Shown here one piece after another: positions 9,031-17,482 of a stretch of DNA of 37,642 nucleotides. Below the pieces are notes generated by a model. The model worked only from the letters and a program-made list of their open reading frames with translations. It was not told the origin of the DNA and ran no database searches. Position 1 is the stretch's first letter; the number at the start of each line of letters is the position of its first letter. The translations under genes were made by a program, and so were the position numbers. The stretch is from Agrobacterium sp. a22-2 (GTDB lineage Bacteria; Pseudomonadota; Alphaproteobacteria; Rhizobiales; Rhizobiaceae): the NCBI RefSeq assembly GCF_012276985.1, contig NZ_JAAXMM010000025.1:1-37642 (forward strand), given 5' to 3'.

Positions 9031-9462
9031 TCATTTGATCCCCTGTCCTTCCCACGGATTGATCAGCGCGAGGTTCATATCGCGGAAGTCGGCAGTGTTG
9101 CGGGTGACGACAGTGAGGCCGTGGACGAGAGCCGTTGCAGCGATAAATGCGTCTCGATCTGGTCGAGGATCGGGGACGTGCAACGGGGCGGCAGCCAGAG
9201 CAATCACCTTGTCGACTGGCAGCAAGTTTGTGGCGAAAGTGGTGAGCACATTTTCGTTCAGCCAATGCCGCAAGCGCTGAGCTTGCAGATGGTCCCGCAA
9301 ATTGAGCAGCCGTATTCCCTTTTCGATCTCGAACAATGTGATGACTGAGATGAACAACTCTGTATCCAGCACAGTACCGGACCAACGAAGCACGTTGGCA
9401 TCGCAACGACCTGACTTGGCTTTGCGTAGCTCTGAAACAACATTGGTGTCGAGCAAAAACAT
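9031..9462 (-). CDS. vapC: VapC-like PIN-domain toxin
   Basis: This 143-residue PIN-domain protein is the likely ribonuclease toxin of a type II toxin-antitoxin pair. The acidic residues expected of the active site are present: Asp5 (LLDTN), Glu45 (FEIEKG), Asp104 (DRDAFIAATA) and Asp125 (RNTADF). VapC enzymes cut tRNA or rRNA when freed from the antitoxin. The ATG overlaps the antitoxin stop in a TGATG arrangement, which indicates translational coupling; a TTG one codon earlier could also serve. It looks intact and functional. Confidence 0.92.
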   Translation of the reverse strand: MFLLDTNVVSELRKAKSGRCDANVLRWSGTVLDTELFISVITLFEIEKGIRLLNLRDHLQAQRLRHWLNENVLTTFATNLLPVDKVIALAAAPLHVPDPRPDRDAFIAATALVHGLTVVTRNTADFRDMNLALINPWEGQGIK

Positions 9463-9716
9463 CAATCAAACGTCGCTGGTTTGAACCCCATATCACCGAG
9501 TTTTTCCGGTTCGAAGTCGATGTCGTCATCGCCCGGCATCGACAGCATATCGGCCACACTGCGGTGCTGGCGCGTCAACTTCTTGTAGTCATCGATCGAC
9601 AACAGAACATGCGTCGTCTTGGCCTGTTCTGTGATGAAGACAGGCCCACTCTCGGCCGCGCGCTTGGCGCCGCCCGTATCACGATCAAATTCCCGGGAAG
9701 ACAGCGTGGTTGGCAT
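9462..9716 (-). CDS. Phd/YefM-type antitoxin
   Basis: The 84-residue product begins MPTTLSSREFDRDTGGAKRA, a Phd/YefM N-terminal DNA-binding fold, continues with GPVFITEQAKTTHVLLSIDDYKKL typical of the family, and has an acidic C-terminal tail that probably wraps the PIN toxin. ATG 9716 has a strong ribosome-binding site (AAAGGAGG) at good spacing, which rules out the longer upstream frame. It is the first gene of the pair and should repress its own promoter together with the toxin. Confidence 0.92.
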   Translation of the reverse strand: MPTTLSSREFDRDTGGAKRAAESGPVFITEQAKTTHVLLSIDDYKKLTRQHRSVADMLSMPGDDDIDFEPEKLGDMGFKPATFD

Positions 9717-9719
9717 AGC

Positions 9720-9743
9720 TTGCGCCTCCTTTGAATGGCGCAA
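9720..9743 (-). promoter_or_regulatory. Leader palindrome of the Phd/VapC operon (likely operator)
   Basis: TTGCGCC and GGCGCAA form a perfect 7-bp inverted repeat with a 10-bp spacer, just downstream of the -10 box. The Shine-Dalgarno sequence of the antitoxin straddles spacer and second arm. It could be the DNA operator, an RNA hairpin that limits translation, or both. Confidence 0.6.
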
Positions 9744-9772
9744 ATTATACCACACGATTCCGATCCCTCCAA
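9744..9772 (-). promoter_or_regulatory. Sigma-70-type promoter of the Phd/VapC operon
   Basis: On the minus strand a perfect TATAAT (plus-strand 9744-9749) stands 17 bp from TTGGAG (9767-9772). It is placed about 28 bp before the antitoxin start and directly against the 3' end of glpK, so the pair has its own promoter. Confidence 0.65.
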
Positions 9773-9779
9773 CGCCGTC

Positions 9780-11273
<1,494 letters not shown>

Positions 11274-11488
11274 GCGCACCTCCCAATGCTTAAAGCCCGT
11301 CTTTTGGTTGGGGAAGTTCAATACAAGGTGCGAGAGTTTGTCAAAAGAAATGCCGCGCCGTTTCTTGTCCGTCCACGGCGGGTAAACTCCCGAAAAACGC
11401 AATTGCCAGCATCAGCGATTTGGGCATAACCTTGCCTGCTGTGTTGCGGCGCAAGAGAATGCCGGAAAACCCATGGGGAGAACTGCCA

Positions 11489-12262
11489 ATGTCCAGAACC
11501 GTCGTCGTCACCGGCTCCACCAGTGGCATAGGCCTGGCGATCGCCAAGGCGTTTGCGGCCAATGGGGACAACGTGGTGATCAACGGCTTCGGCGACGCCG
11601 CCGAGATCGAGGCGATCCGCAAGGCTCTGGAGACCCATGGCGGCAAGGCCCTCTACCACCGCGCCGACATGACCCGGCCGGACGAGATCGCTGACCTGAT
11701 GGAGACCGCTGCCAAAACCTTCGGCATGGTCGACGTGCTGGTCAACAATGCCGGCATCCAGCATGTCGCGCCGATCGAGGACTTCCCCGCCGACAAATGG
11801 AACCAGATCATCGCCATCAATCTGTCCAGTTCCTTCCATACCATGCAGGCTGCCATTCCGGCGATGAAGGCGAAGAAGCACGGCCGCATCATCAACATCG
11901 CCTCGGCGCACGGGCTGATCGCCTCGCCGTTCAAGGCTGCCTATGTCGCCGCCAAGCATGGCATCATGGGGCTGACCAAGACGGCAGCGCTGGAGCTCGC
12001 CGAATTCGGCGTGACCGTCAACGCCATCTGCCCGGGTTATGTGCTGACGCCGCTGGTCGAAAAGCAGATCCCCGACACCGCCAGGGCCCGCGGCATTTCC
12101 GAAGCAGAGGTCAAGTCGGATGTCATGTTGAAATTCCAGCCGACGAAGGAATTCGTCGCAGTTGAAGACGTCGCCGCCACGGCGCTGTTTCTGGCGAGCG
12201 ATGCCGCCAAGCAGATCACCGGCACCCATATCTCGATCGATGGCGGCTGGACGGCGCAGTGA
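11489..12262 (+). CDS. bdhA: 3-hydroxybutyrate dehydrogenase
   Basis: This short-chain dehydrogenase oxidises D-3-hydroxybutyrate to acetoacetate with NAD, allowing use of the storage polymer PHB. The 257-residue product has the cofactor motif TGSTSGIG (8-15), NNAG (86-89), and the catalytic Ser139, Tyr152 and Lys156. The segments QHVAPIEDFP and NAICPGYVLTPLVEKQIPDTA are typical of 3-hydroxybutyrate dehydrogenases rather than of general reductases. ATG 11489 follows a GGGGAGA ribosome-binding site. xdhA begins 39 bp downstream, matching the bdhA-xdhA operon order reported in Sinorhizobium. Confidence 0.95.
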   Translation: MSRTVVVTGSTSGIGLAIAKAFAANGDNVVINGFGDAAEIEAIRKALETHGGKALYHRADMTRPDEIADLMETAAKTFGMVDVLVNNAGIQHVAPIEDFPADKWNQIIAINLSSSFHTMQAAIPAMKAKKHGRIINIASAHGLIASPFKAAYVAAKHGIMGLTKTAALELAEFGVTVNAICPGYVLTPLVEKQIPDTARARGISEAEVKSDVMLKFQPTKEFVAVEDVAATALFLASDAAKQITGTHISIDGGWTAQ

Positions 12263-12301
12263 CCCTGCCCGCCGGCCGATCCATCCGAAAGAAAGCCTGA
12301 C

Positions 12302-13771
12302 ATGACCGACCGTATCCGCTTCATCCTCAATGGCGAGGATATCGCCCTCGGCAGCGTCGATCCCACCGAAACGCTGCTGGATTTCCTGCGGCTGCAGCGC
12401 CGCCTGACCGGCAGCAAGGAAGGCTGTGCCGAAGGCGATTGCGGCGCCTGCACGGTTCTGGTCGGCCGGCTGGTCGATGGCCACCTGTCTTATGAGACGG
12501 TCAATGCCTGCATCCGTTTTGTTGGCTCGCTCAACGCTACCCATGTCGTCACGGTCGAACACCTCGCGGCCAAAGACGGCACCCTGCATCCGGTGCAGCA
12601 GGCCATGGTCGACTGTCACGGCTCGCAATGCGGCTTCTGCACGCCCGGCTTCGTGATGTCGCTCTATGGCCTGTGGCTGACCGATGAGAAACCGTCGCGC
12701 GCCGCCATCGAAAAGGCCCTGCAGGGCAATCTCTGTCGCTGCACCGGCTACGAGCCGATCGTCAAGGCGGCCGAACAGGTGGCGCGGATCCGTCCGAGCG
12801 CCCTGTTCGATCCCCTGGAGCGCGAACGCGCCAGCATCATTGCACGTCTTGAGGATCTGAGAACAAGGGAGACCATCACGGTCGGCAAGGGCGACCGCCG
12901 GCTGATCGTGCCAGGCACGGCCGCAGCCCTTGCCGATCTGCTGGCCCACGAGCCCAAGGCCACCATCGTCGCCGGCGCCACCGATGTCGGCCTGTGGGTC
13001 ACCAAGCAGATGCGCGATCTGAACCCGGTGATCTTCATCAACCAGTTGGACGAGTTGCAGGCGATCAGCAGCACCGACGACGGCATCACCATCGGCGCCG
13101 GCGTGTCCTACAGCACGGCCCATGAGACGCTCGCCCGCGACATCCCGGCCTTTGGCCGGCTGATCGACCGCATCGGCGGCCAGCAGGTGCGCAACATGGG
13201 CACGATCGGCGGCAATGTCGCCAACGGTTCGCCGATCGGCGACACGCCTCCGGCACTGATCGCGCTCGGCGCCACCGTGACGCTGCGCTCCGCCACCGGC
13301 ATCCGCACCCTGCCGCTCGACGATTTCTTCATCGACTATGGCAAGCAGGACAGAAAGCCCGGCGAATTCGTCGAAAGCCTGCATGTGCCGCGCCCCTCCG
13401 CCGGCCATCGCTTTGCGGTCTACAAGATCACCAAGCGCCGCGACGAGGATATTTCAGCCCTCTGCGGCGCCTTTTGCCTGGGCCTCGATGAGAACGGCAC
13501 CGTCTCCCATATCCGCATCGCCTTTGGCGGCATGGCCGGAACGCCAAAACGCGCCCGCAGCGTCGAGGCTGCGCTCTACGGCAAGCCCTGGACGGAGGCG
13601 ACGATCACGGCGGCGCGCGACGCCTTCGACCGCGACTACCAGCCGCTCACCGACTGGCGCGCCACCGCCGACTATCGCCAGCTGACCGCCAAGAACCTGC
13701 TGACCCGCTTCTTCCTGGAAACCTCGGGAACGCCGCAGGAGCTGCAACGTTTTGCGCTGGAGGAGGCATGA
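12302..13771 (+). CDS. xdhA: Xanthine dehydrogenase small subunit (FeS/FAD)
   Basis: The 489-residue product has the two-part layout of XdhA. An N-terminal [2Fe-2S] pair is ligated by Cys42, Cys47, Cys50 and Cys70 and by Cys110, Cys113, Cys145 and Cys147. An FAD-binding domain follows from about residue 195 (TIVAGATDVGLWVT, GTIGGNVANGSPIGDTPP) and then the C-terminal CO-dehydrogenase-flavoprotein domain. It passes electrons from the molybdenum subunit XdhB to NAD in purine breakdown. XdhB and XdhC are not present downstream: the reading frame ends at an ATGA overlap that should be the xdhB start, but the sequence then changes to a palindromic repeat. Without XdhB elsewhere the protein would have no molybdenum active site. 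Confidence 0.95.
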   Translation: MTDRIRFILNGEDIALGSVDPTETLLDFLRLQRRLTGSKEGCAEGDCGACTVLVGRLVDGHLSYETVNACIRFVGSLNATHVVTVEHLAAKDGTLHPVQQAMVDCHGSQCGFCTPGFVMSLYGLWLTDEKPSRAAIEKALQGNLCRCTGYEPIVKAAEQVARIRPSALFDPLERERASIIARLEDLRTRETITVGKGDRRLIVPGTAAALADLLAHEPKATIVAGATDVGLWVTKQMRDLNPVIFINQLDELQAISSTDDGITIGAGVSYSTAHETLARDIPAFGRLIDRIGGQQVRNMGTIGGNVANGSPIGDTPPALIALGATVTLRSATGIRTLPLDDFFIDYGKQDRKPGEFVESLHVPRPSAGHRFAVYKITKRRDEDISALCGAFCLGLDENGTVSHIRIAFGGMAGTPKRARSVEAALYGKPWTEATITAARDAFDRDYQPLTDWRATADYRQLTAKNLLTRFFLETSGTPQELQRFALEEA

Positions 13772-13857
13772 TGGGCGCGTCGATCTCCATCTCCCCCTTG
13801 AGGGGGGAGGTCGCCGCAAAGCGGCGGGTGGGGGTGATCCACCGACAGACAAGATGA
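13768..13857 (+). pseudogene. Truncated start of expected xdhB
   Basis: An ATGATG with a good GGAGG site overlaps the xdhA stop codon, the usual coupling to xdhB. The frame runs only 29 codons, mostly through the palindromic repeat, and ends at TGA 13855-13857. It bears no resemblance to the XdhB molybdopterin-binding subunit. I read it as the relic of the xdhB start left after loss of the rest, though only the first few codons could be native. Confidence 0.35.
13791..13855. repeat. Rhizobial-type palindromic repeat at the xdhA/glyS junction
   Basis: Two hairpins follow each other: CTCCCCC (13791-13797) with GGGGGAG (13803-13809), and CGCCGC (13812-13817) with GCGGCG (13821-13826). A G-rich tail and a CCACCGACAG end follow. 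This is the familiar C-run/TTGAG/G-run intergenic repeat scattered through Rhizobiaceae genomes. It lies exactly where xdhB coding sequence should begin. Confidence 0.6.
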
Positions 13858-13954
13858 AAGCGTGTGTCGGCCATTTTGCGCGAAAGCGTAGATGACTTTT
13901 GGCTTCGGGCTTGCTAAGTCCGCCGCAGCGTCAAAAACCGGTAAAAGAAAACCA

Positions 13955-16369
13955 ATGCCTGATCTTCTGCTCGAACTCCGCTCCGAGGAAATCCCGGCCC
14001 GCATGCAGCGCAAGGCGGCTGGCGACCTGAAGAAGCTCGTCACCGATGCACTGGTGGATGCCGGCCTGACCTATGAGGGCGCGCGGGAATATTGGACGCC
14101 GCGCCGCCTGGTGCTCGATATCCGCGGCCTGACGGCGCGTTCGGCCGATATCCGCGAGGAAAAGAAGGGGCCGAGCGTCAGCGCCCCGCAAGGCGCCATC
14201 GACGGCTTTCTGCGTGGCGCGGGGCTGACGTCGATCGACCAGGCCATTGTCAAGACCGATCCGAAGAAGGGCGATTTCTATGTTGCCTATCTCGACAAGC
14301 CCGGCCGGCCGGCCGAGGAGATCGTCACCGACGTGATGCCCGGCATCATCCGCACCTTCCCCTGGCCGAAATCCATGCGCTCGGGCGCTGCCTCGATGCC
14401 GAAGGGCTCGCGCTTCGGCGGGATCGAGGGCAAGGGGCCGGAAGCGCTGCGCTGGGTGCGGCCGCTGCAGTCGATCGTCTGCACCTTCGGCTCCGAGCAT
14501 GACGAAACCGCCGTCATCCCCTTCGAGATCGACGGTATCGTGGCCGGCAATGTCACCTATGGCCATCGCTTCCATGCGCCGGACGCCATCACCGTGCGCC
14601 GCTTCGACGACTACGTCTCGAGCCTGGAAAAGGCCCGCGTCATTCTCGATGCCGAGCGCCGCAAGCATATCATCGCCCAGGACGCCGCCAATCTGGCCTT
14701 TGCCAATGGGCTGGAGCTTGTGGAGGACGAAGGCCTGCTCGAAGAGGTTTCCGGCCTGGTCGAATATCCCCATGTCCTGCTCGGCACGTTCGAGGAGGAT
14801 TATCTGGCCATTCCGGCCGAAATCATCCGGCTGACCATCAAGACCAACCAGAAATGTTTCGTCACCCGCAAGCAGGGCGGCGAGGGGCTCTCCAACCATT
14901 TCATCCTGATCTCCAATATCGACGCCAAGGACGGCGGCAAGGAAATCATGCATGGCAATGGCAAGGTCGTGCGCGCCCGCCTGTCGGACGCCAAGCACTT
15001 CTGGACCCGCGACCAGGGCGACCTGCCGGATCTGGAAACCTTGAAGGCCTCGGCTGCCAAATTCGACCTCGATCTGAAAAAACCGCTCGACCAGCGCATG
15101 GCCAAGCTCGATGCCCTGAACGTGACCTTCCATGCCAAACTCGGCACGCAAGGCGAGCGCGTCGCGCGTATCCGGGCATTGGCGAAGGAACTGGCGCCGG
15201 TTGTCGGTGCTGACCCTGCCTTGGTCGACCGCGCCGTGGTGCTGGCGAAAGCCGACCTGCGCACCGAGGCCGTCGGCGAATTCCCCGAATTGCAGGGCCT
15301 GATGGGCCGCCGTTATGCGCTTCTGCAGGGCGAAGACGCTTCTGTTGCCGCCGCCATCGAGGACCACTGGAAGCCCAACGGCCCCTCCGACCGCCTGCCG
15401 GAAGACAAGGTTGGGTTGACCGTGGCGCTCGCCGACAAGCTGGATACGCTGGTGGGTTTCTGGGCGATTGACGAGAAGCCGACGGGGTCGAAGGATCCCT
15501 ATGCGCTGAGGCGTGCGGCGCTGGGTGTTGTGCGGATGATTTTGGAGCGGGGTGTTCGGATTAATTTGGCGCTTGCTATTAAGAGGCATGCGATCAAAGT
15601 TACTAGAGATCAACTTCAAAGTGGCAGAGCCTACCAGTCTTTAGATCCTTTGTTGCATGGTATAACGACGGACGTGAATTATAGTCGAATAATTCAGATA
15701 ATGGACTTAGCGCCTGATCTAGATTGGGTTGAGGCTATGCTAAATTCCGGTTATCTTCTGGCTGATGCTGAGGCAATATATTATCCGCAAGACGACCAGA
15801 AATACACGAACGTTGGTTCGACATGGGTGATGCCGGCCCCTACATATACTGCCGATCTCCTCGCCTTCTTCCACGACCGCCTGAAAGTCTACCTGCGCGA
15901 CCAGGGTGCCCGCCACGATCTGATCGATGCGGTGCTGACGCCCGACTCCGACGACCTGCTGATGGTCGCCAGGCGCGTCGAGGCCTTGACCGCCTTCATC
16001 ACTTCGGAAGACGGCAAGAACCTGTTGGCCGGCACCAAGCGGGCCACCCAGCTGCTCGCCGCCGAAGAGAAGAAGGGCACCGTCGTCGCCGATGGCGTAT
16101 CGGCCGAGCTGTTGAAGCTCGATGCCGAAAAGGCGCTGTTTGCCGCGATCAAGGTGGCGACCATCGATGCGGCCAATGCCGTGGCCGCGGAAGATTTTCG
16201 CTCGGCCATGCAGGCTCTGTCGACCCTGCGCGACCCGGTCGACCGCTTCTTCACCGATGTGCTGGTCAACGACGAAGACGCCGCCATCCGCGCCAACCGG
16301 CTGGCGCTGCTGAGCGCCATCCGCGATGCCACGGCCACGGTCGCGGATTTCTCCAAGATCGCGGGATGA
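13955..16369 (+). CDS. glyS: Glycine-tRNA ligase beta subunit with an internal insert
   Basis: GlyS is the tRNA-binding beta subunit of the bacterial alpha2beta2 glycyl-tRNA synthetase. The 804-residue product starts PDLLLELRSEEIPARMQ after ATG 13955 and holds family landmarks such as RRLVLDIRGL, MRWG-like PWPKSMRSG, KTNQKCF, KDPYALRRAALG and the C-terminal FHDRLKVYLRDQGARHDLIDAVL with DRFFTDVLVNDEDAAIRANRLALL. From memory, rhizobial GlyS is near 700 residues. The excess is a stretch of about 90 residues at 543-632. The frame is open throughout, so the protein should be made. glyQ is not adjacent; it is often close to glyS in related genomes. An upstream in-frame ATG at 13892 is less likely as it lacks family residues. 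Confidence 0.95.
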   Translation: MPDLLLELRSEEIPARMQRKAAGDLKKLVTDALVDAGLTYEGAREYWTPRRLVLDIRGLTARSADIREEKKGPSVSAPQGAIDGFLRGAGLTSIDQAIVKTDPKKGDFYVAYLDKPGRPAEEIVTDVMPGIIRTFPWPKSMRSGAASMPKGSRFGGIEGKGPEALRWVRPLQSIVCTFGSEHDETAVIPFEIDGIVAGNVTYGHRFHAPDAITVRRFDDYVSSLEKARVILDAERRKHIIAQDAANLAFANGLELVEDEGLLEEVSGLVEYPHVLLGTFEEDYLAIPAEIIRLTIKTNQKCFVTRKQGGEGLSNHFILISNIDAKDGGKEIMHGNGKVVRARLSDAKHFWTRDQGDLPDLETLKASAAKFDLDLKKPLDQRMAKLDALNVTFHAKLGTQGERVARIRALAKELAPVVGADPALVDRAVVLAKADLRTEAVGEFPELQGLMGRRYALLQGEDASVAAAIEDHWKPNGPSDRLPEDKVGLTVALADKLDTLVGFWAIDEKPTGSKDPYALRRAALGVVRMILERGVRINLALAIKRHAIKVTRDQLQSGRAYQSLDPLLHGITTDVNYSRIIQIMDLAPDLDWVEAMLNSGYLLADAEAIYYPQDDQKYTNVGSTWVMPAPTYTADLLAFFHDRLKVYLRDQGARHDLIDAVLTPDSDDLLMVARRVEALTAFITSEDGKNLLAGTKRATQLLAAEEKKGTVVADGVSAELLKLDAEKALFAAIKVATIDAANAVAAEDFRSAMQALSTLRDPVDRFFTDVLVNDEDAAIRANRLALLSAIRDATATVADFSKIAG
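15581..15850 (+). other. AT-rich in-frame insert within glyS
   Basis: These 270 bases (90 codons) separate two GlyS blocks that are normally close together: KDPYALRRAALGVVRMILE and DLLAFFHDRLKVY. By hand count the insert is about 44% GC, far below the surrounding gene, and uses rare-looking codons here such as TTA, ATA, AGA and AGT. The T-ending codon bias begins about 80-100 bp before it, inside conserved GlyS sequence. No transposase, no clear terminal repeat and no stop codon is seen. The product of the insert has no motif I recognise. Confidence 0.75.
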
Positions 16370-16378
16370 TCCTGGATT

Positions 16379-16408
16379 GCCAATGGTAGCGGATATGTTA
16401 CCATTGGC
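16379..16408. promoter_or_regulatory. Perfect 10-bp palindrome before the HigBA-like pair
   Basis: GCCAATGGTA (16379-16388) and TACCATTGGC (16399-16408) are exact complements separated by 10 bp. The second arm ends only three bases before the toxin ATG. It is most likely the operator bound by the antitoxin. No Shine-Dalgarno fits between it and the ATG. Confidence 0.7.
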
Positions 16409-16411
16409 GCC

Positions 16412-16750
16412 ATGAAGATCCGTGAATATCTGGATCAGCGCGGCGAAAGCCCTTTTGCCCTATGGTTCGCCGGCATCGAGGTGCGGGCAGCCTCGAAAGT
16501 AACTGTGGCATTGGCTCGGGTAGAGGCCGGTAACTTATCCAATGTTAAAAGTGTCGGCGCGGGCCTGCTTGAATACAGGATCGACTATGGCCCTGGCTAT
16601 CGGATCTATTTCGGCCGGGATGGCGACCAGCTTATCATTCTGCTGGCGGGCGGAACAAAGAAGCGGCAGCAGGACGATATACGCATCGCGCTCGAACGCT
16701 GGCAGCTTTACAAGCAAAGGAAAGGCAAGCGCCGTGGCATTGACCCGTAA
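16412..16750 (+). CDS. RelE/HigB-type (Gp49-like) toxin
   Basis: The 112-residue basic product resembles the phage Gp49-like/addiction-module killer family of the RelE superfamily. It contains FALWFAGIEVRAASKVTVALARVEAGN, LEYRIDYGPGYRIYFGRDGDQLIILLAGGTKKRQQDDI, with Tyr/Arg/Lys residues typical of ribosome-dependent mRNA cleavage. The toxin comes first and overlaps the antitoxin by 17 bp, which is the HigBA order. It follows glyS after 42 bp. The gene looks intact, but lacks an obvious ribosome-binding site, so translation may be leaderless or weak. Confidence 0.9.
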   Translation: MKIREYLDQRGESPFALWFAGIEVRAASKVTVALARVEAGNLSNVKSVGAGLLEYRIDYGPGYRIYFGRDGDQLIILLAGGTKKRQQDDIRIALERWQLYKQRKGKRRGIDP

Positions 16751-17048
16751 TTTCAAACAGACCGTGAAGAGCCGTGCCGCGACCGATGCTGCCTTTCGCG
16801 CGGCCTTGCTGTCGGATGCCGTCGAATTGCTGCTGGCCGGCGACGTCGAGACCGGCAAGTCGGTTCTGCGCGACTTCATCAATGCAACCATCGGGTTTGA
16901 GCGCCTGGCGGAAAAAGCCGGCGTCCCATCGAAAAGCCTGATGCGCATGTTCGGTCCCAAGGGCAATCCGCGCGCCGACAATCTCTTTAATGTGATCCGT
17001 CATCTGCAGGAGGAAACAGGCCTGCAGCTTGCCGTGGCCGCGGCCTGA
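16734..17048 (+). CDS. HigA-like helix-turn-helix antitoxin
   Basis: The 104-residue product belongs to the addiction-module antidote family that pairs with Gp49-like toxins. The middle and C-terminal part (TIGFERLAEKAGVPSKSLMRMFGPKGNPRADNLFNVI) is a clear helix-turn-helix. There is no suitable ATG; GTG 16734 is chosen because AAGGAAAGG lies about nine bases upstream and the frame from there matches family length. It begins inside the end of the toxin gene, so the two are translationally coupled. It should bind the palindrome at 16379-16408. Confidence 0.88.
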   Translation: MALTRNFKQTVKSRAATDAAFRAALLSDAVELLLAGDVETGKSVLRDFINATIGFERLAEKAGVPSKSLMRMFGPKGNPRADNLFNVIRHLQEETGLQLAVAAA

Positions 17049-17080
17049 GACTACGGATCTTCGTCCCGGTCGCCTCAATT

Positions 17081-17108
17081 TTGTCTCGCCTGCTTTTCGT
17101 GCTAAGCT
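17081..17108 (+). promoter_or_regulatory. Promoter-like site upstream of the first parD
   Basis: TTGTCT (17081-17086) and TAAGCT (17103-17108) are separated by 16 bp, 31 bp before the parD start. The second parD has a matching arrangement (see 17428-17455), which supports both as related promoters. Confidence 0.4.
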
Positions 17109-17115
17109 TTCGTCT

Positions 17116-17135
17116 GCAATCCGCATGGAGGTTTC
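17116..17135 (+). repeat. 20-bp direct repeat, copy 1 (parD leader)
   Basis: GCAATCCGCATGGAGGTTTC occurs here and again, identically, at 17460-17479. Each copy includes the GGAGG ribosome-binding site of a parD gene, and similarity goes on into the coding sequence (MNKPV...). It marks a tandem duplication of parDE units. Confidence 0.9.
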
Positions 17136-17138
17136 TCT

Positions 17139-17384
17139 ATGAACAAGCCTGTTCATGTGACACTGGCCGAGCCTTTCGGCAGCTTCGTCGACAGCCAGGT
17201 CGAAAGTGGGCGCTTCGCCTCGGCGCAGGAAGTGGTCGAAGCCGCGCTCGGTCTGCTGGAAGAGGAGCAGGCCCAGATCCAGCGCCTGCGAGAGGCGCTG
17301 CTGGAAGGCGAGAACAGCGGTGAGGGGCGCTATATCGAGAAAACGGAATTCCTGACCCGCATGCGCGAGCGCGCCAAGCGATGA
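17139..17384 (+). CDS. parD: ParD-type antitoxin, orphaned
   Basis: The 81-residue product is a ribbon-helix-helix antitoxin: MNKPVHVTLAEPFGSFVDSQ is followed by SGRFASAQEVVEAALGLLEE and a charged C-terminal toxin-binding tail. It has a GGAGG site with good spacing. Its stop overlaps the ATG of a parE that is cut off after 19 codons, so it no longer has its own toxin. It could still help repress its promoter or cross-bind the intact ParE downstream, but partner specificity in this family is usually tight. Confidence 0.9.
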   Translation: MNKPVHVTLAEPFGSFVDSQVESGRFASAQEVVEAALGLLEEEQAQIQRLREALLEGENSGEGRYIEKTEFLTRMRERAKR

Positions 17385-17440
17385 AACGCTATCGGCTGCC
17401 CTTTGCGGAAGCCGACCTTGAAGGCATTTGGGATTGTTAG
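17381..17440 (+). pseudogene. parE: ParE toxin remnant
   Basis: An ATG overlapping the parD stop (ATGA) opens a frame reading MKRYRLPFAEADLEGIWDC and then TAG. The start of a ParE toxin is clear (YRL...AEADLEGIWD), but full-length ParE proteins are near 95-100 residues and the rest is missing. Downstream sequence passes directly into the leader of the second parD, so a deletion or duplication junction probably lies near 17435. The remnant lacks the residues needed for gyrase poisoning. Confidence 0.8.
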
Positions 17441-17455
17441 ATTGAAGCCTAGGCT
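17428..17455 (+). promoter_or_regulatory. Promoter-like site of the second parDE, inside the parE remnant
   Basis: TTGGGA (17428-17433) and TAGGCT (17450-17455) have a 16-bp spacer, the same layout as the site before the first parD. The -35 element overlaps the last codons of the truncated parE, so the junction may have created it. Confidence 0.4.
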
Positions 17456-17459
17456 TTCG

Positions 17460-17479
17460 GCAATCCGCATGGAGGTTTC
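17460..17479 (+). repeat. 20-bp direct repeat, copy 2 (parD leader)
   Basis: Identical to 17116-17135 and 344 bp away from it. It carries the ribosome-binding site of the second parD. Confidence 0.9.
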
Positions 17480-17482
17480 GTT

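Noticed and set aside
11318..13408. Open frame of 696 codons on the minus strand
   Set aside because: It covers bdhA and xdhA in antisense. Both sense genes have full sets of conserved residues.
13931..15619. Open frame of 562 codons on the minus strand opposite glyS
   Set aside because: Shadow of the well-conserved glyS gene.
13955..16369. glyS as a frameshifted or interrupted pseudogene
   Set aside because: The frame stays open through the insert and the conserved blocks on both sides are intact and in phase.
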